Positions 21,037 through 32,592 of a stretch of DNA of 64,000 nt are shown piece by piece. The DNA lies in NCBI GenBank assembly GCA_027422505.1, contig JAPQWV010000360.1, positions 558,001-622,000 on the forward strand. The letters are read 5' to 3'. The notes under the pieces are model-generated. The model worked only from the letters and a program-made list of their open reading frames with translations, did no database searches and was not told the DNA's origin. Made by a program: the position numbers and the translations under genes. Numbering within the stretch: position 1 is the stretch's first letter; each line of letters opens with the position of its first letter. Origin of the DNA: Craterostigma plantagineum (taxonomy: Eukaryota; Streptophyta; Magnoliopsida; Lamiales; Linderniaceae).

Positions 21037-21472
21037 TAATTTGTATTGGTTTAACACTAATGTTTCTGCTAGTGGTGTGAATACAGTTGATAGCGGGAAT
21101 TCTTCTAGTCTTTGGCATCAGAGATTGAGTCACGTCAGTGAGAAAGGGCTCAATTGTTTGGCCAAGAAGAATCTACTTCCCGGCTTGGAAGGCGCTAAGT
21201 TAGACAGAAGTGTGCATTGCTTAGCTGGAAAGCAGAAATTGGTTTCTTTTCATCAACATCCACCTCAAAAGCATGACACTTTGCTTGAGTTAGTTCGCTC
21301 AGATGTTTGTTGTCCTTTGAGGTGCTTCTTATGTTGTCACATTTATTGATGATCGCTCGCGGAAATTATGGGTTCGCGCTTTGAAGTCAAAGGATCAGGT
21401 ACTTGACTCCTTTATTGAGTTTCATGTTTCTGTTGAGCGGGAGACATGGAAGAAGTTGAAGTGCATCAGAAC
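21037..21472 (+). pseudogene. Copia-2 GAG-pre-integrase and integrase start
   Basis: The frame 21041-21349 has SSLWHQRLSHVSEKGL (GAG-pre-integrase), then HCLAGKQKLVSFH and LLELVRSDVC (first integrase Asp). It continues in another frame with FIDDRSRKLWV-type sequence near 21340-21375 and stops at KKLKCIRT, where a GC-rich element interrupts it at 21473. Confidence 0.85.
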
Positions 21473-21890
21473 TAGAGCTGTCAAAAACGGGCTTGGGCCC
21501 GCGGGGCGGGCTCTGAAATTTTAGGCCCGCCTCGAGGCGGGCCTGGGCGGGCAAGCCCGCGGCGGGTGCGTGCTTTGGCGGGGCGGGGCGAGGCGGGCTA
21601 GCCCGCGGGTAGCCCGCCAAGTTAATTAAAAAAATTATTATTTATAATATAATATTAAAATTTAAAATAATTATTGGTACTTATTAACATATATATATAT
21701 ATATAAAATAGTTTATTAAATTAAATATATTTTCGTTCATTTTTCTTATTTTTTTCCTATTTTTATATTATTTTTTTATTTTTTATAATTTTTCTTATTT
21801 TTTCCTTTTTTAATAATTTTTTAATATTTTATTTTTTATTTAACCAGGCGAGCTAAGCATCAAATGGTCCGCGATGATATGGTATTCAGC
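21473..21890. mobile_element. GC-rich hAT-like element nested in Copia-2 integrase
   Basis: Begins tagagctgtcaaaaacgggc, the characteristic 5' end of a common plant non-autonomous hAT-like family with a gggc/gcccgc-rich body (21490-21620) and an AT-rich tail. The 8-mer atcagaac stands before it (21465-21472) and again at 21891-21898, after which the interrupted integrase codons continue (agacaatg..., D-N). The expected inverted right end (ttttgacagctcta) is absent. The right border is scrambled with copia sequence. Confidence 0.65.
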
Positions 21891-22000
21891 ATCAGAACAG
21901 ACAATGTAGGTGAATACCATATCATCGACAATAAGCATCGAATGGTCCGCGATATTCACCTATATTGTCGATGATATGGTATTCAGCATCAGAAAACACC
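21855..22000. repeat. Scrambled direct and inverted duplications at the right border of the hAT-like insertion
   Basis: aagcatc(a/g)aatggtccgcgat occurs at about 21855 and 21933. gatatggtattcagcatcagaa occurs at 21876 and again near 21975. The stretch tgaataccatatcatcgac (21912-21930) is also present inverted as gtcgatgatatggtattca (21967-21985). This resembles a template-switch or repair scar within the integrase gene. Confidence 0.7.
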
Positions 22001-22740
22001 TCCTAAAACTCCTCAGTTGAATGGCTTAGCTGAACGGATATTGATGGTGAGAGTCAGATGCATACTGTCAGAAGCAAAGTTGCCTCAGCATTTGGAGTGA
22101 GGCTTTATATACGGTTACTCGTATTATTAATTTGACTTCTTCAGTTGCCTTGCACGGTGATGTTCTAACAAAGTCTGGTATGGTAAGGATGTCTCATATG
22201 ACCGCTTGAGAGTTTTCGGATGCAAATGTTTTGTGCATGTCCCAAGAGATGAGAGATCAAAGTTGGATGCCAAAACAAGACAGTGCATTTTTCTTGGCTA
22301 TAGCGATGACGAGTTTGGCTAAAGATGTTATGATCCCGTTGATAAGAAGCTTATCAGAAGCCGTGATGTTATCTTGATGGAGGATCAGATGATTGAGGAT
22401 ATCGAGATGTCAGAAAAGCAAGTTATTCAGAATGATCACTTGATTGTTTTGGATCGCCTACTTACACCAAATCCAAGTGAATCTGAGAATCAACCGAAGA
22501 TCATGTTGTTGATGATGTCGCTCAGCAGGAGTAGACACATGTTGACTTGCCAGAACCTTCTGTTAGAAGATCTACGAGAGAGAGACGACCCTCTACTCGT
22601 TACTCATCCGACGAGTTTGTGCTTCTTACTAGTGAAGGAGAGCCAGAGAGTTACGATGAAGCCATTCGAAGTCCAGATAAAGAAAAGTAGGTTGCTTCTA
22701 TGAAAGAAGAGATGGATTCTTTACGAATAACTAACCCGTA
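22001..22740 (+). pseudogene. Copia-2 integrase C-terminal part and linker
   Basis: Reads KTPQLNGLAERI (about 22003-22040), which is the integrase third-acidic-residue region, then fragments with RVFGCKCFVHVPR-like sequence (22210-22245), KCIFLGY-like sequence (22280-22310) and RSRDV. Many stops are present. The frame at 22374-22703 is a shifted reading of the linker and not a separate gene. Confidence 0.8.
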
Positions 22741-24110
22741 TGAAATGGTGGAGCTTCCTAAAGGTAAAAGGGCCTTGAAGACAGGTGGATTTACAAGGTA
22801 AAGCACAAAGAACACTCACTTTCTCCAGATATAAATTCAGGTTGGTTGTCAAAGGCTTCAGTCAGAAGCATGTGATTGATTTTAATGAGATTTTTTCACC
22901 AGTTGTGAAGATGACTTCTATCCGTGTCGTTTTGGGTTTTGATTTTGATATAGAACAAATGAATGTCAAGACTGTTTTTCTTCATGGTGATCTTGATGAA
23001 GAAATTTATATGAAGCAACCCGAGGGTTCGAAGGAGAATTATGTGTGCAAATTGAAAAAAAGCTTGTATGGCTTGAAACAAGCTCCGAGACAATGGTATA
23101 AGAAGTTTGAATCAGTGATGATTCAATAAGAGTATAAGAAGAATGATACTGACCATTGTGTTTTTATGCATAAATTCCCCGATGACGATATCATCATTTT
23201 ATTACTTTATGTTGATGATATGCTTATTGTAGGTTCTTCGCCATCTCAAATCTACACGTTAAAGAAGGACTTGAGCAAGCATTTCTCGATGAAAGATTTG
23301 GGGCCAACTCAATATATTCTTGGGATGAGGATCACACGTGATCGAAAAGAGAAGTTGTGGTTGTCTCAAGAAAAGTACATCGAAAAGGTACTGCAACGAT
23401 TTAGCATGGAGAAGGCAAAACCGGTGAGTGCTCCACTTGCTACCTCTATTAGATTGAGCACGACGCAGTGCCCTACAGACGAGAAAGAAAAAGAAGTTAT
23501 GGACCGAGTTCCCTATTCATCTGCCGTTAGTAGTCTTATGTATGCTATGGTGTGTACTCGACCCGATTTAGCTCATGCAGTTGGAGTTGTTAGTAGATTC
23601 ATGTCTAATCTAGGGAAAGAGCATTGGAATGCTGTGAAATGGATTTTGAGATATTTCCGAGGTACGTCCAACATGAGATTGTGTTTTGGTTCTGACGAGC
23701 CTATTCTTGTTGGTTATACAGATTCGGATTTGGCTGCAGATGTGGATACGAGGAAATCTACTTCGGGCCACGTGATTACATTTTTCGGGGGACCTGTATC
23801 TTGGCAGTCCAGACTTCAAAAGTGTATTGCTTCTGTCGAGTTTATTGCCGTTATGGAGACTTGCAAAGAGCTTCTTTGGATGAAGAATGAGTGAGCTTGG
23901 TTTTGATCAGCAAATGTATGTCTTATTCTGTGACAGCCAGAGTGCGATTCATCTCAGTAAGAATCCGACGTCTCATCGGAAGTCGAAGCATATTGATATG
24001 CGATATCATTGGATTCGTGAAACTTTGGATCCGAGCAGCTTGAAGTTGAGAAGATTCACACCAATGATAATGGTGCTGATATGATGATTAAGTCATTGTT
24101 GAGATCAAAA
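22741..24110 (+). pseudogene. Copia-2 reverse transcriptase and RNase H
   Basis: Contains YKFRLVVKGFSQKHVIDFNE and FSPVVKMTSIR, then MNVKTVFLHGDLDEEIYMKQ (first catalytic Asp position is D in GDLDE) and LKKSLYGLKQAPRQWYKKF, all in one frame with 23166-23894. An in-frame TAA at 23127-23129 interrupts them. YVDD is intact at 23208-23219. RNase H follows with GYTDSDLAADVDTRKSTSG and SVEFIAVME. The last piece (23887-24084) carries LFCDSQSAIHLSKNPT. It is the best-preserved RT of the window but still broken. Confidence 0.92.
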
Positions 24111-24173
24111 TTTGAAGCTTGTTGTACGATCGCCGGTTTGGCGATTTCCTCCACATAGTCGGGAGGGAGAGAT

Positions 24174-24761
24174 TTGTTGGGTTTGGGCTCCCAACCATGT
24201 GGATAAAAGCCCAATTAGCACCAAATACTTAGTGGAGCATTATATCAAAAGGAGATCTCACCTACTACATAAAAAAAAACCATCGATCACGCTCAAAAAG
24301 GAAGAAATTTTCTGCAATTTTCTTACCAGCGGCAGCTAAGAATTTCTCACATTTGGAGGGGCAAACATTGTCCGATCGACCTGAAATTTGGACTGAAGGT
24401 AGAAGATTCATCGATCGTCATTCTATCTGAAGGAATTTTCATTCCGAGGTTTGGTTTGTGAGTTACGAATTTTTAAAATCTGCTGCATTTTCTGTGCGAA
24501 ATCGATCTTTATGGTTTTGTTTTGAGTTGTGGTGTTTTTGGATCTTTGATTTGGTAACATAGCTCTTTGTGGTTGTGTTGTGGGTGTAATCTTGCTGTAC
24601 TTGAAGTGGTGATAGTGGATTTGGATCGTTTGCTCCCGTGGTTTTTACCACGTCGATTTGAAGGGGTTTTCCACGTTATATCGCTGAGTTTGATAATTCT
24701 TGGGTTGCCGATACGCGTTAGCTGCCGTAATATTCCGTTGTTGGTGCCGTCCGATCCTAAC
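24174..24761 (+). repeat. 3' LTR of Copia-2 (main part)
   Basis: Homologous to the 5' LTR at 18975-19571, with substitutions and small indels. It is interrupted after ...atcctaac by the hAT-like insertion. The terminal base of the LTR follows the second atcctaac at 25474. Confidence 0.9.
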
Positions 24762-25473
24762 TAGGGTTGCAACGAATCAAATCGAGTCGAATACCACAAT
24801 ATTCTATCCGTATTCGGATGACAATCAAATCCGAATACGAATATTGGAATATTTAATCGAATCATAAAATCGAATCTTATTCGTATTCGGAAATATTCGA
24901 ATCGAATATTCGAATACTAGAATATGGAATATATTTGAGTATTTATCTTAACAATTAATAAAAATATGAATATTATTATTTAAAATATATATTGAATTGT
25001 CATATTATGTATTGCATACCCCTTTGAGGGTGAAAATACCTTAGAAATTGTACAAGTTCTTAAAAATGTTGTACTCCAACAATAATAATATAAGTTTTAT
25101 TTTATTTCATGAATGCAGTATTCATAGGAAATTGTTTACACGAATTTAATTTTGTAATTTCTGGTGGACATTAATTCTACACTTTATCATTAGAAATAAA
25201 CAAAACTTCTAAATTTATTTATTTTAAAAATCTTTTTTATACCAAAAATCTTTGAGATATTTATAAATATATATTAAATATTCGAATCGAATAATTCGAT
25301 TAATATTCGAATCGAATATTGTGATTTCATATTCGTATTCGGATATTCTCGAATCAAAAAAATATTCTTATTCGGATTCGTATTCTAAATATTCGAATTC
25401 GAATCTTAAAATTTCGAATCGAATCGCGAATCGAACAAAAAAAGTTCGATTCGTTTGCAACCCTAATCCTAAC
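24754..25473. mobile_element. AT-rich hAT-like element with 8-bp target duplication, nested in Copia-2 3' LTR
   Basis: The element is 24762-25465, with inverted ends tagggttgcaa(a)cgaatc. The 8-mer atcctaac from the end of the LTR is duplicated at 24754-24761 and 25466-25473, a hAT-type TSD. The interior is dense in ttcgaat/attcga words, especially near both ends, and has no transposase. This is a clear nested insertion that post-dates Copia-2. Confidence 0.9.
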
Positions 25474-25474
25474 A

Positions 25475-28343
25475 ATGTTTTTGCCAATAAAATAGAGAAA
25501 TCAAATATACAAAAACATTCTATACCATCTAGTCCTAATTTGAAATTCGGAAGTAATAGTTCTAAGAATATTGGTGCGTCATAAAATTGAATATCAAATA
25601 ACAAAATATTTAATAAATTAATTTGAAATTGGCAGAGAGGGGCAAAATAATAACAATAGTATTATTATTCATTTAATGCCTTAAAAGCATATTAACTATC
25701 CAATCCATCATATATGACAATGACTTCACGTGGCCGTGTAAAAACCAACGATAGAGCCTAACAAAAGTCTAACAAAACGACAAAAGCTATAATACGACAT
25801 AAAAAAAAAAAAAAAAAGAGTTTAGAGTCAAGTCCAACAATTGTCATGAATTTTCTTTTTCTTTTTTATTTAAATAATGAAACGATCAACCAAACGATGG
25901 AGAGATATTATTCTATGACAATTGTTTGCAATAGTAAGGACATTTTCCACGATATAAGTCAAGTCCAATTAAAAACAAAGAGATGTGTCCTTGTCCATGC
26001 TTTGCTGTTACCTTACCATTTAGTGACCATTGAAACTTTTACAAGATTGTAATCACGACAAATATAGATATTATTATTCAAATGAAAAGTGTTTGTGGTG
26101 TTTTTGAAAGTATCAAAAGTAGGCCCCTTGCAAAGAATTTATTCCAAAACATGTAATTAGTCAGGTCCTTCCATTTGTCCTTTTATGTGGATGAGTTACA
26201 AGCTGTCAACATTTTATATATATAATATATATATATTACGCGGAAAGACTTATAATAGAGCCAACTAAAACTTTGATCCTCATCTAAATAAATTGACAAT
26301 GTCGTTTAGAAGTTAAGAAGCCATCTAAGAACGGGTTTTGCCTCGAGGATATGAACCATATGCGTCAAGATGTTACGAAAACCCTTAGTCAGAAATATGC
26401 AAATATATCTTACACAATTATAGAAACGTAGGTGACTACGTGTTAATAATAATTAATCATTTTAAATTTATAACATAATATTAAAAACTACCGATTATCT
26501 TTGTCAATAACTATCCAATATCACATATAAATTTGGTAATTTCATATTGGCCATCTAGTTTTGAAGGATAGCGACGTTCTTATCCTTGGTGGACATACGG
26601 GGTTTATTGTTTGCTTGTTGGGGTGTGACAATACAAAAACGGCGTTGTTTTTTATTTTATTTCTTTTTCCTAAATGGTCCACCACGCCTTTGAACAAGAA
26701 CAACCATTATCATATTTTTTTCTCAAATTAAAATCTTATTCACAGAAATATTCACGCGGGGCAAACAGACCCAATGCTCCTCCTCTGGAAAGATTTGGTC
26801 ATTTTCATTCATAGGAAAGAGGCAATAAAAGTAAAACAACACTAACCACAACGAAAATACTAAAAAAGAAAAAACGCTAAGAACTGAAAAAGTACACTAC
26901 AAATCGGGGTAACACTACATGAAATTGTAGAGAATTACAGAAAATTAGATAGAGCTTAGAATAACGTTTATGATCTTTTTCTAACAACGATTGTCATTAT
27001 TACTACAATAATATAAACACCGTTCCGTGTCAATCTTCATATTTTGTAGCCAATCGAACAATCAACGTTTTATAGTACATGGAGCAAAATAATACTAATT
27101 AACAATAATAATAGAAAAAAACGATTTGTTTTTTGTTGGCTTTAGGGTAGTGGCCGACGGCAACGAATTCTATCACGGGACACAACACAAAGCTAAAGAA
27201 AATCACAGAATTGATTCATCAGATGATAATACATAATCTAATATATATTCCTTCTTTCACTTACAGCCCTCAAAATTGTCATTAATAACACAGACGTAAT
27301 ATTAGACTATGTTTATCAATGACCCGGACAACCGGTTCTACATTATAAATAAATAAAATAATTAAACAAGTAAATATTAGTTTTTTTTATTGATTTCTAT
27401 GGTACAATTAATTATATATTAAAATTTTATTTTTATTTTTTTACCAAAATGTATGATTTGTTTTCTCTACAAATAGAGACTAATATGCTACATGTGAGTC
27501 ACAATTTCAAATTATCATTTTCTCTATTACATTATATAATCTATCATAATTCATATTATTTTTTCTTCTCTAATGATCAAAGTATCTAAATTTATATCAT
27601 ATAATGTAATCTATTTTCAAACTTTCAAATACTACTAAAAATAATTATAGATATAAATATTATAGGTTGTGTTGGGGTTGTTGATAAAGTATGAAAATGT
27701 TGAAGTGTAGGTTGCGCATGTGGAGGAGAGAGAAATTAATATTTTATTCTCATGACCGGTTGTGAAGGTCATGGATAAATATAGTCTTACTATATCTATT
27801 CAACTTGTTCGAACGTTACGCTGTCTAAAACAAAATGGGAATTTATTCCAGCAAAATTTCATACAACAGATATAAGGGATAACTCAATTTAAGGTAGCTA
27901 TCATATCGTAATAAAAACAGTATTAAACGTACTAACTGCTAACCAACAAGTTAGTACAGTACATCCATGCCATGGCCTTCAACAAGGCTACACACACTAA
28001 AAAAAACCAATTTACATTACAACCCCTACACAGATTCACAGACAACATGGATTTTTTCTTCCCTAAATCCATCCCTCGTAGTAGTAAATACTAAATTGGA
28101 TTATTGTAATAATAAGAATATCAACACAAATAACAATATTTCCTACCCATCTTAGCTTAGCTTTCCGACAAGCAAAATCTCCATCCGTACGGTACCAACA
28201 TACTTTGATTTTGACCCACAATCTGAAGCCATTGTATGATCCTCGTCTTTGATCTTGTAAGAGCAACTTTACCTAAACCGTACACAAATCATCACATCAT
28301 ACATATATATCCAACAAAAGAAAAGAAAACCCTCTGATTTCTT
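25475..28343. other. Intergenic region downstream of GID1
   Basis: AT-rich DNA with homopolymer and TA tracts (25801-25817 poly-A, 26216-26236 TA). No confident gene or element. The part next to 28344 presumably holds the 3' UTR of the minus-strand GID1 gene. Confidence 0.5.
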
Positions 28344-29594
28344 CTAAGAGTGGACAAAGCTCGTCATTTCATCCATTAGACACTGAAAGTGTTCGTTGTT
28401 GGGCAAGAAATAGAACCCAATCGTAGCTTTTTCAAGAAAAAGAAGCTTCACTTGTTGGCCCGATTTTCGAAGCCCTTCAACGTATCTCAACTGCCAATCT
28501 TGGAGCAGATCCAAGCCCGCCACCACCGCCAAAGTCTTCGGAAAGCCCGAAAGCCCGGCGAGGCTACGACTCCTCGGCCCGAACACGTGGCAAGCTGGGT
28601 GGTCGCGGTCTTCCCCCGCCGGCAAAAAAGCCCGCCAATACCAATCCCTATCTTGGATCTTCACAAAGTACTTACCGTCGAGCCTTTCCTCAGATTCAGT
28701 CCTCTCTTGCCCGCCGAACAGTGGGTGGAGGAGGATATTTCCGAGCACTTCGATCCCTTCCTCCGCCGCACGAACCGCCACGTGGTGGGCTATGTTTCCG
28801 CCGGAGCTGTCGCCGGCCAAGTAGACGTGCACCTTAGGATCTTTGCCGCCGCCGCTGCGCAGCCAAGATCTTGACTGAGTCCATTTCAGTGCGCCCCAGC
28901 CGTCCTCGTAGGCGCAGGGGTATCGGTGCTCCGGCGAGCGGCGGTAGTTGACGGAAACGACGGCGGCGCCGCACGTCCTGACGATGCGGCGGCAGAAGGT
29001 GTCGTAGATGGCGCTGTTGGCGGAGGAGTGGACGAAGCTTCCGCCGTGGAAGAATAGTACGACGGGGACGATTTCTTGGTCGCTGAGAGGGTTTTCGAGC
29101 TCCGTGATTCCCCAGCGGCGGCGTTCGTTTTCTCCGGCGTCGGCGGCGGCGAGGTAGACTCGGTTTAGGAGGCTGGTGGCTCGATCGACGACGTCGAAGG
29201 AGTAGACGCCGTCGACTGGGTTGGCGTTCGCCGGAACTTTACGGTCGAGGAATTCGTTTAAGTCGCGGTTGAAGGTGCCGTCCGGCCGGCGGAGCATATT
29301 GTAGGCGAGCTTAAAGTTGGATATTAAGATCCATGTGTTGAGTGGAACCACTCTCTGATTAAAACATCATGGGACTAAATCGTTAGATTGAAGAACGCAA
29401 GGGACAAAATATGAATATCTTCAGACACATAAATCATCACTGTAATAGAAAAAAGGCAACGTACAGACATGAGATTAAAGGGTAAAGCTTCAATCTTTGA
29501 ACTGAGGGCTAAAAAAAAAAGAAAAAAACAAATCTTAAGAGGAAGATGAAATTACCTTTGATTCGTTAGCATTTACTTCGTCACTTCCAGCCAT
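28344..29594 (-). CDS. GID1: Gibberellin receptor GID1 (two exons)
   Basis: Exon 1 is 29594-29556 (MAGSDEVNANESK), the intron is 29555-29355 (201 bp, GT..AG, phase 0) and exon 2 is 29354-28344, beginning AGA GTG GTT. The protein is 349 residues, as usual for GID1. It binds bioactive gibberellin in the nucleus and then recruits DELLA repressors for degradation. The N-terminal lid (residues 1-60) carries LNTWILISNFKLAY and RRPDGTFNRDL. The hydrolase fold keeps HGGSF (116-120) and GDSSGG (194-199), with Ser196 and Asp295, but the catalytic His position is Ile325 (KATIGFY). This replacement is a hallmark of GID1 that separates it from carboxylesterases. The GID1 A/B/C subtype is not resolved. No second copy is inside the window. 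Confidence 0.95.
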
Positions 29595-30050
29595 GGAATG
29601 GAGGCTTGTTAATAAGGCTCTAATCTTTGCTAATCTTGTTATGTGATCCCTATGAAAATTAAAGAAAAAGCAAAAAAAAAATTCTGGGAAGAAGAAAAAG
29701 TTTAGGACAAAGAGAGGCTTTTGAGGTATTATTATGTTGATGGTTTCAGACAAGAACTAAGAAGGATCAAAGCTATGAAGACGACATAGGGCAAAGCAAT
29801 TAAGTAGTAAGAGAGATGAAGGGGGAGAGGAGAAAAGAGGTGAGAGGGAGATAACAAATACAAAAACGACATAAATTAGAATACAATATTGGGTAGGGGA
29901 AATTACCAAAACAGAGAGTAACGATAGAAAGAGGATGGTGGTTGATGAGTCAAAGGCTCTTATAGAAAGACAAAGTAGATAAAAAAAAATAAAAATTATT
30001 GTATAAAAAGGGGAAAAAACGAGAGAGACGACCGAGGGGCGGCTGGTATT
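29595..30050 (-). promoter_or_regulatory. GID1 5' UTR and promoter region
   Basis: A TATA-like CTATAAGA lies on the minus strand at 29958-29965, about 365 bp upstream of the ATG. Between it and the gene lies a CT-rich stretch (minus strand, about 29800-29850), typical of plant 5' leaders. Transcription start not determined. Confidence 0.5.
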
Positions 30051-30859
30051 GTAATTATCTATTTTGCCCCCTCTCTTTTTGTGTATTAATAACTAATTTA
30101 CTATTAAAACTTTTTCAAGTTTTTGACTAAATTAACATCGACCCCCGAAAAAAGAACAAAAAGTCAAGTCCGACATCTAATTTATTTTTAGTAATTGAAT
30201 GTTAAGATCCTAATGGCAAGCTTTTTAAATTAATAAGATGATGTCTTAAGCTACAAGACCAACTCTTGGCATATTGAAGACTAGGGAGAAGATGAGAAGC
30301 TGATGGAAGAGTTTGTTTTTCCTCGACGTGGAGACAAATACGACGCACATTTGCCTTGTAGTTTTCTAACAAAAAAAACAATTAATAAATTAAGGCGAAT
30401 GCATCCAAAAAAGTAAAAGGAAAAAGATGTATTTGGAAACTGTTGTGTATTGCATCGTCTCACATTAAAGCCTCTCAAAAAGAAAAAAAAAAAAAAGTAT
30501 TGTTGAAAATATGCGGAAAAAAAAGTGTTACAAAATATTATTATTATTAATATTAATATTATGATAATATAATTATAGAGAAATATGAGAGAGAGGAAGC
30601 ATGAATTAAATTCAATACTTGGTGTATTTTACAATACAACCCAAGGTGACTATTTATAGACAAATTTCTCAAATTACAACCACATAAAATATTACATTCT
30701 CATAAAATAATCACATCTAATTTATAATCTCATCTATTTCCTTATTTAACCACTCATATACATTCACTCCAATATTCCATAATAACTCCAATATTTCATA
30801 GTAAAAAGTTAATTTAGCCTACATTATGATGCATCTAGAAGAAATATGTTTGACCTACG
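30051..30859. other. Intergenic region upstream of GID1
   Basis: AT-rich with a poly-A tract at 30481-30496. No gene or mobile element recognised. Confidence 0.5.
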
Positions 30860-32360
30860 TCGTCTTGGATGAGTCTCAGGCTTTTATTCTCCTATATAAG
30901 GTGCAAAATGTGCATATTGGAGTGGTGTGTGGCTCTGACAACGCTCTTCCACGTCTAAGTTAATTTCTTTCATTTCGTTTCGCTATGAGCATATTTTGCT
31001 GGGAAAATAGTGATAAATTGATTTGAGACGTCAAAAGAATTGATGCGAGCATCAAGGGCGACTGTGTTTCAGTAGTGTCGAAGATGAGAAAGCCGAATCG
31101 CCAATGGTATGGAATTTTCTATAGATTCGTTCGAAGGTATTTTGTTTTCTTCTTTGCGCTATTCATTGGTAATGACGCTGCACATTACCTGGACAAACTA
31201 TTGGATTTTAACGGAGAAGTTATGCTCCTCCGACCCAACGCCTTGCTGATGTACCCTCTGCATATCTATCTTAATCTAATTTTTTCAAAAAAAGGATTCT
31301 AGACGTACCTCAACTAACGATCAAATCAAAGTATTAAAAGCGGGAATAAGAGCAAGAGGAGCATGACTTTTTATTGCAAGAGTGATCGAATCGTCTTCCT
31401 CCTCTCTGAATCTATGCATTTTATGAGTGACTTAACACCACCGATTACATTAACTAGGAAGATCTAGCCGTATCTTGTGTTCCGCATAGATTCTATGAAT
31501 GTACCCATTTGCTTGCCTCAGACATCATCCTAAGCGTTTGTCCTTCGTGATACCATTCTCGAAGAAGACTGGTCCAGACAATGATACCTTTTCAGAGTCA
31601 TGACATCCCTCGGGCATTTTCCCAAGGAAGCCGGAGTGATGGTTCTTAATGTAGTGCGAGGCTCGGGTTAAAGGCATCCTTATGGAGATTGTTTTCTCCG
31701 ATGATATTACATTGTCCTTGGATTTTTGGGCTTTATTTAAAAAATTCATAGTTTAAAATTAACCATTATAGAGCTGTCAAACGGGACGGTAAATATACTT
31801 TACGTCTTAAATTCTGCCTAAATTAACAGTTAATTAATCGGGGGACCAAAACGGCTCGGAATCGATAACAATGAGGACAAAAAGTGACATCATTAATATG
31901 AAGGACCGGAAACTCCTGTTCTCAAAACATTGAGATACAAATTATTGTTCCCCATTTTATTAGATGTGGTGATGTTATAAGGGTATATATATTAAAATAC
32001 TATTTAGGACAACAAATTTCAAAGTGAAGCAAGTTTAGGATACCTAATTAATGTTGTAATCTCATAACATTAAGTTTCAAAATTGACAACGAGAATTTTG
32101 AAACTTAATGTCAAATTGCTTCTGTTTTGATACATATTGTCCATAGATAGCTTTAGTTTTTAAAATTTATTGTCCCAAAATTTTTCGACTTAGATGTCCC
32201 ATACTTGCTATAAGTTCAATTTATTATCGTAAAATTATTTAGGTGGCCTAAACATAACTAAGCCAAACTAAATATGCTTTTAATTATTTTTTTCTTGTCC
32301 ACCGTCTAGCCGACGCCAATCCAAAAATCCACGTGGCGACAGGGCGCTTCACAGTACACA
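30860..32360 (+). repeat. Unrecognised ~1.5-kb unit, copy 1 of a diverged tandem pair
   Basis: Shares with 32550-34235, in the same order: aggcttttattctcc followed by a TATA-like box (tatataagg, 30894-30902); gagtggtgtgtgg and acaacgctcttcc; a coding-like (N)RQWYGIFY segment (about 31090-31120); tattcattggta; the gtaccctctgcat block; a gaatgg/tcatgacat block near 31590; gaaacttaatgtc (32101); and ccaatccaaaaa(t/g)ccacg near 32316. A 75-codon frame at 31075-31302 lies inside. I do not recognise the unit. Confidence 0.75.
31075..31302 (+). other. Small open frame in unit copy 1, unknown
   Basis: 75 codons. The product starts MSKMRKPNRQWYGIFYRFV and includes a hydrophobic stretch (FVFFFALFIG). 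The NRQWYGIFY part has a counterpart NQQWYGIYY in unit copy 2. No family recognised. Sequence on either side of the peptide aligns with copy 2 only with indels, so a functional gene is not established. Confidence 0.25.
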
Positions 32361-32454
32361 GTTCACATAACCCTCTATTGACCAATATGATTGACCAAAA
32401 TGACCTTCCAACCCAAAGCTAGAGATTTTTTCTCACAAGCACTGGCAAGTGCCA

Positions 32455-32592
32455 ACGCACACGTGTTTTTCACGTTATGCTCAAACACGTGATGTCGGTC
32501 CTCGAAAGCATGGGTCCCACATGGCAAGTTGAGTCATTTTGGAGGAGTCTTGGACGAGTTTCCTTATAGGCTTTTATTCTCCTTTTATAAGG
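32455..32592 (+). promoter_or_regulatory. Promoter-like segment with two G-boxes and TATA, head of unit copy 2
   Basis: Two CACGTG G-box cores lie at 32460-32465 and 32486-32491, and a ttttataagg TATA-like box at 32583-32592. All are upstream of the conserved gagtggtgtgtgg and acaacgctcttcc block. Spacing resembles a plant Pol II promoter. Unit copy 1 has the TATA-like box but I see no G-boxes there. Confidence 0.45.

Larger units (their letters stand above)
18975..25474 (+). mobile_element. Copia-2, Ty1/copia retrotransposon with nested insertions
   Basis: Plus-strand copia. The 5' LTR is 18975-19571, starting TGTTGGG and ending CTAACA. The primer-binding site TGGTATTAGAGC (19575-19586) is one base off the initiator-Met tRNA complement. 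The purine-rich tract GGAGGGAGAGATT (24161-24173) abuts the 3' LTR starting at 24174. The 3' LTR is cut after its CTAAC by a 704-bp hAT-like element and finishes with an A at 25474. The flanks atctt (18970-18974) and atgtt (25475-25479) look like an eroded TSD. A MITE and a GC-rich element also interrupt pol. The genes carry many stops and shifts. Confidence 0.92.

Noticed and set aside
21387..21620. 77-codon Pro/Ala-rich minus-strand frame
   Set aside because: It falls in the GC-rich body of the hAT-like element, so it is a composition artefact.
28389..28874. 161-codon plus-strand frame
   Set aside because: Antisense to GID1 exon 2, with no domain.
29349..29351. GTG start for a 335-codon GID1 frame
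   Set aside because: The codon is an internal Val just after the splice acceptor. The true start is the ATG at 29594-29592 in exon 1, which supplies the conserved MAGSDEVN N-terminus.
32514..32524. gtcccacatgg resembling the plant snRNA upstream element
   Set aside because: One mismatch from the core, spacing to the TATA-like box is about 60 bp rather than the usual four-turn spacing, and no snRNA sequence follows.
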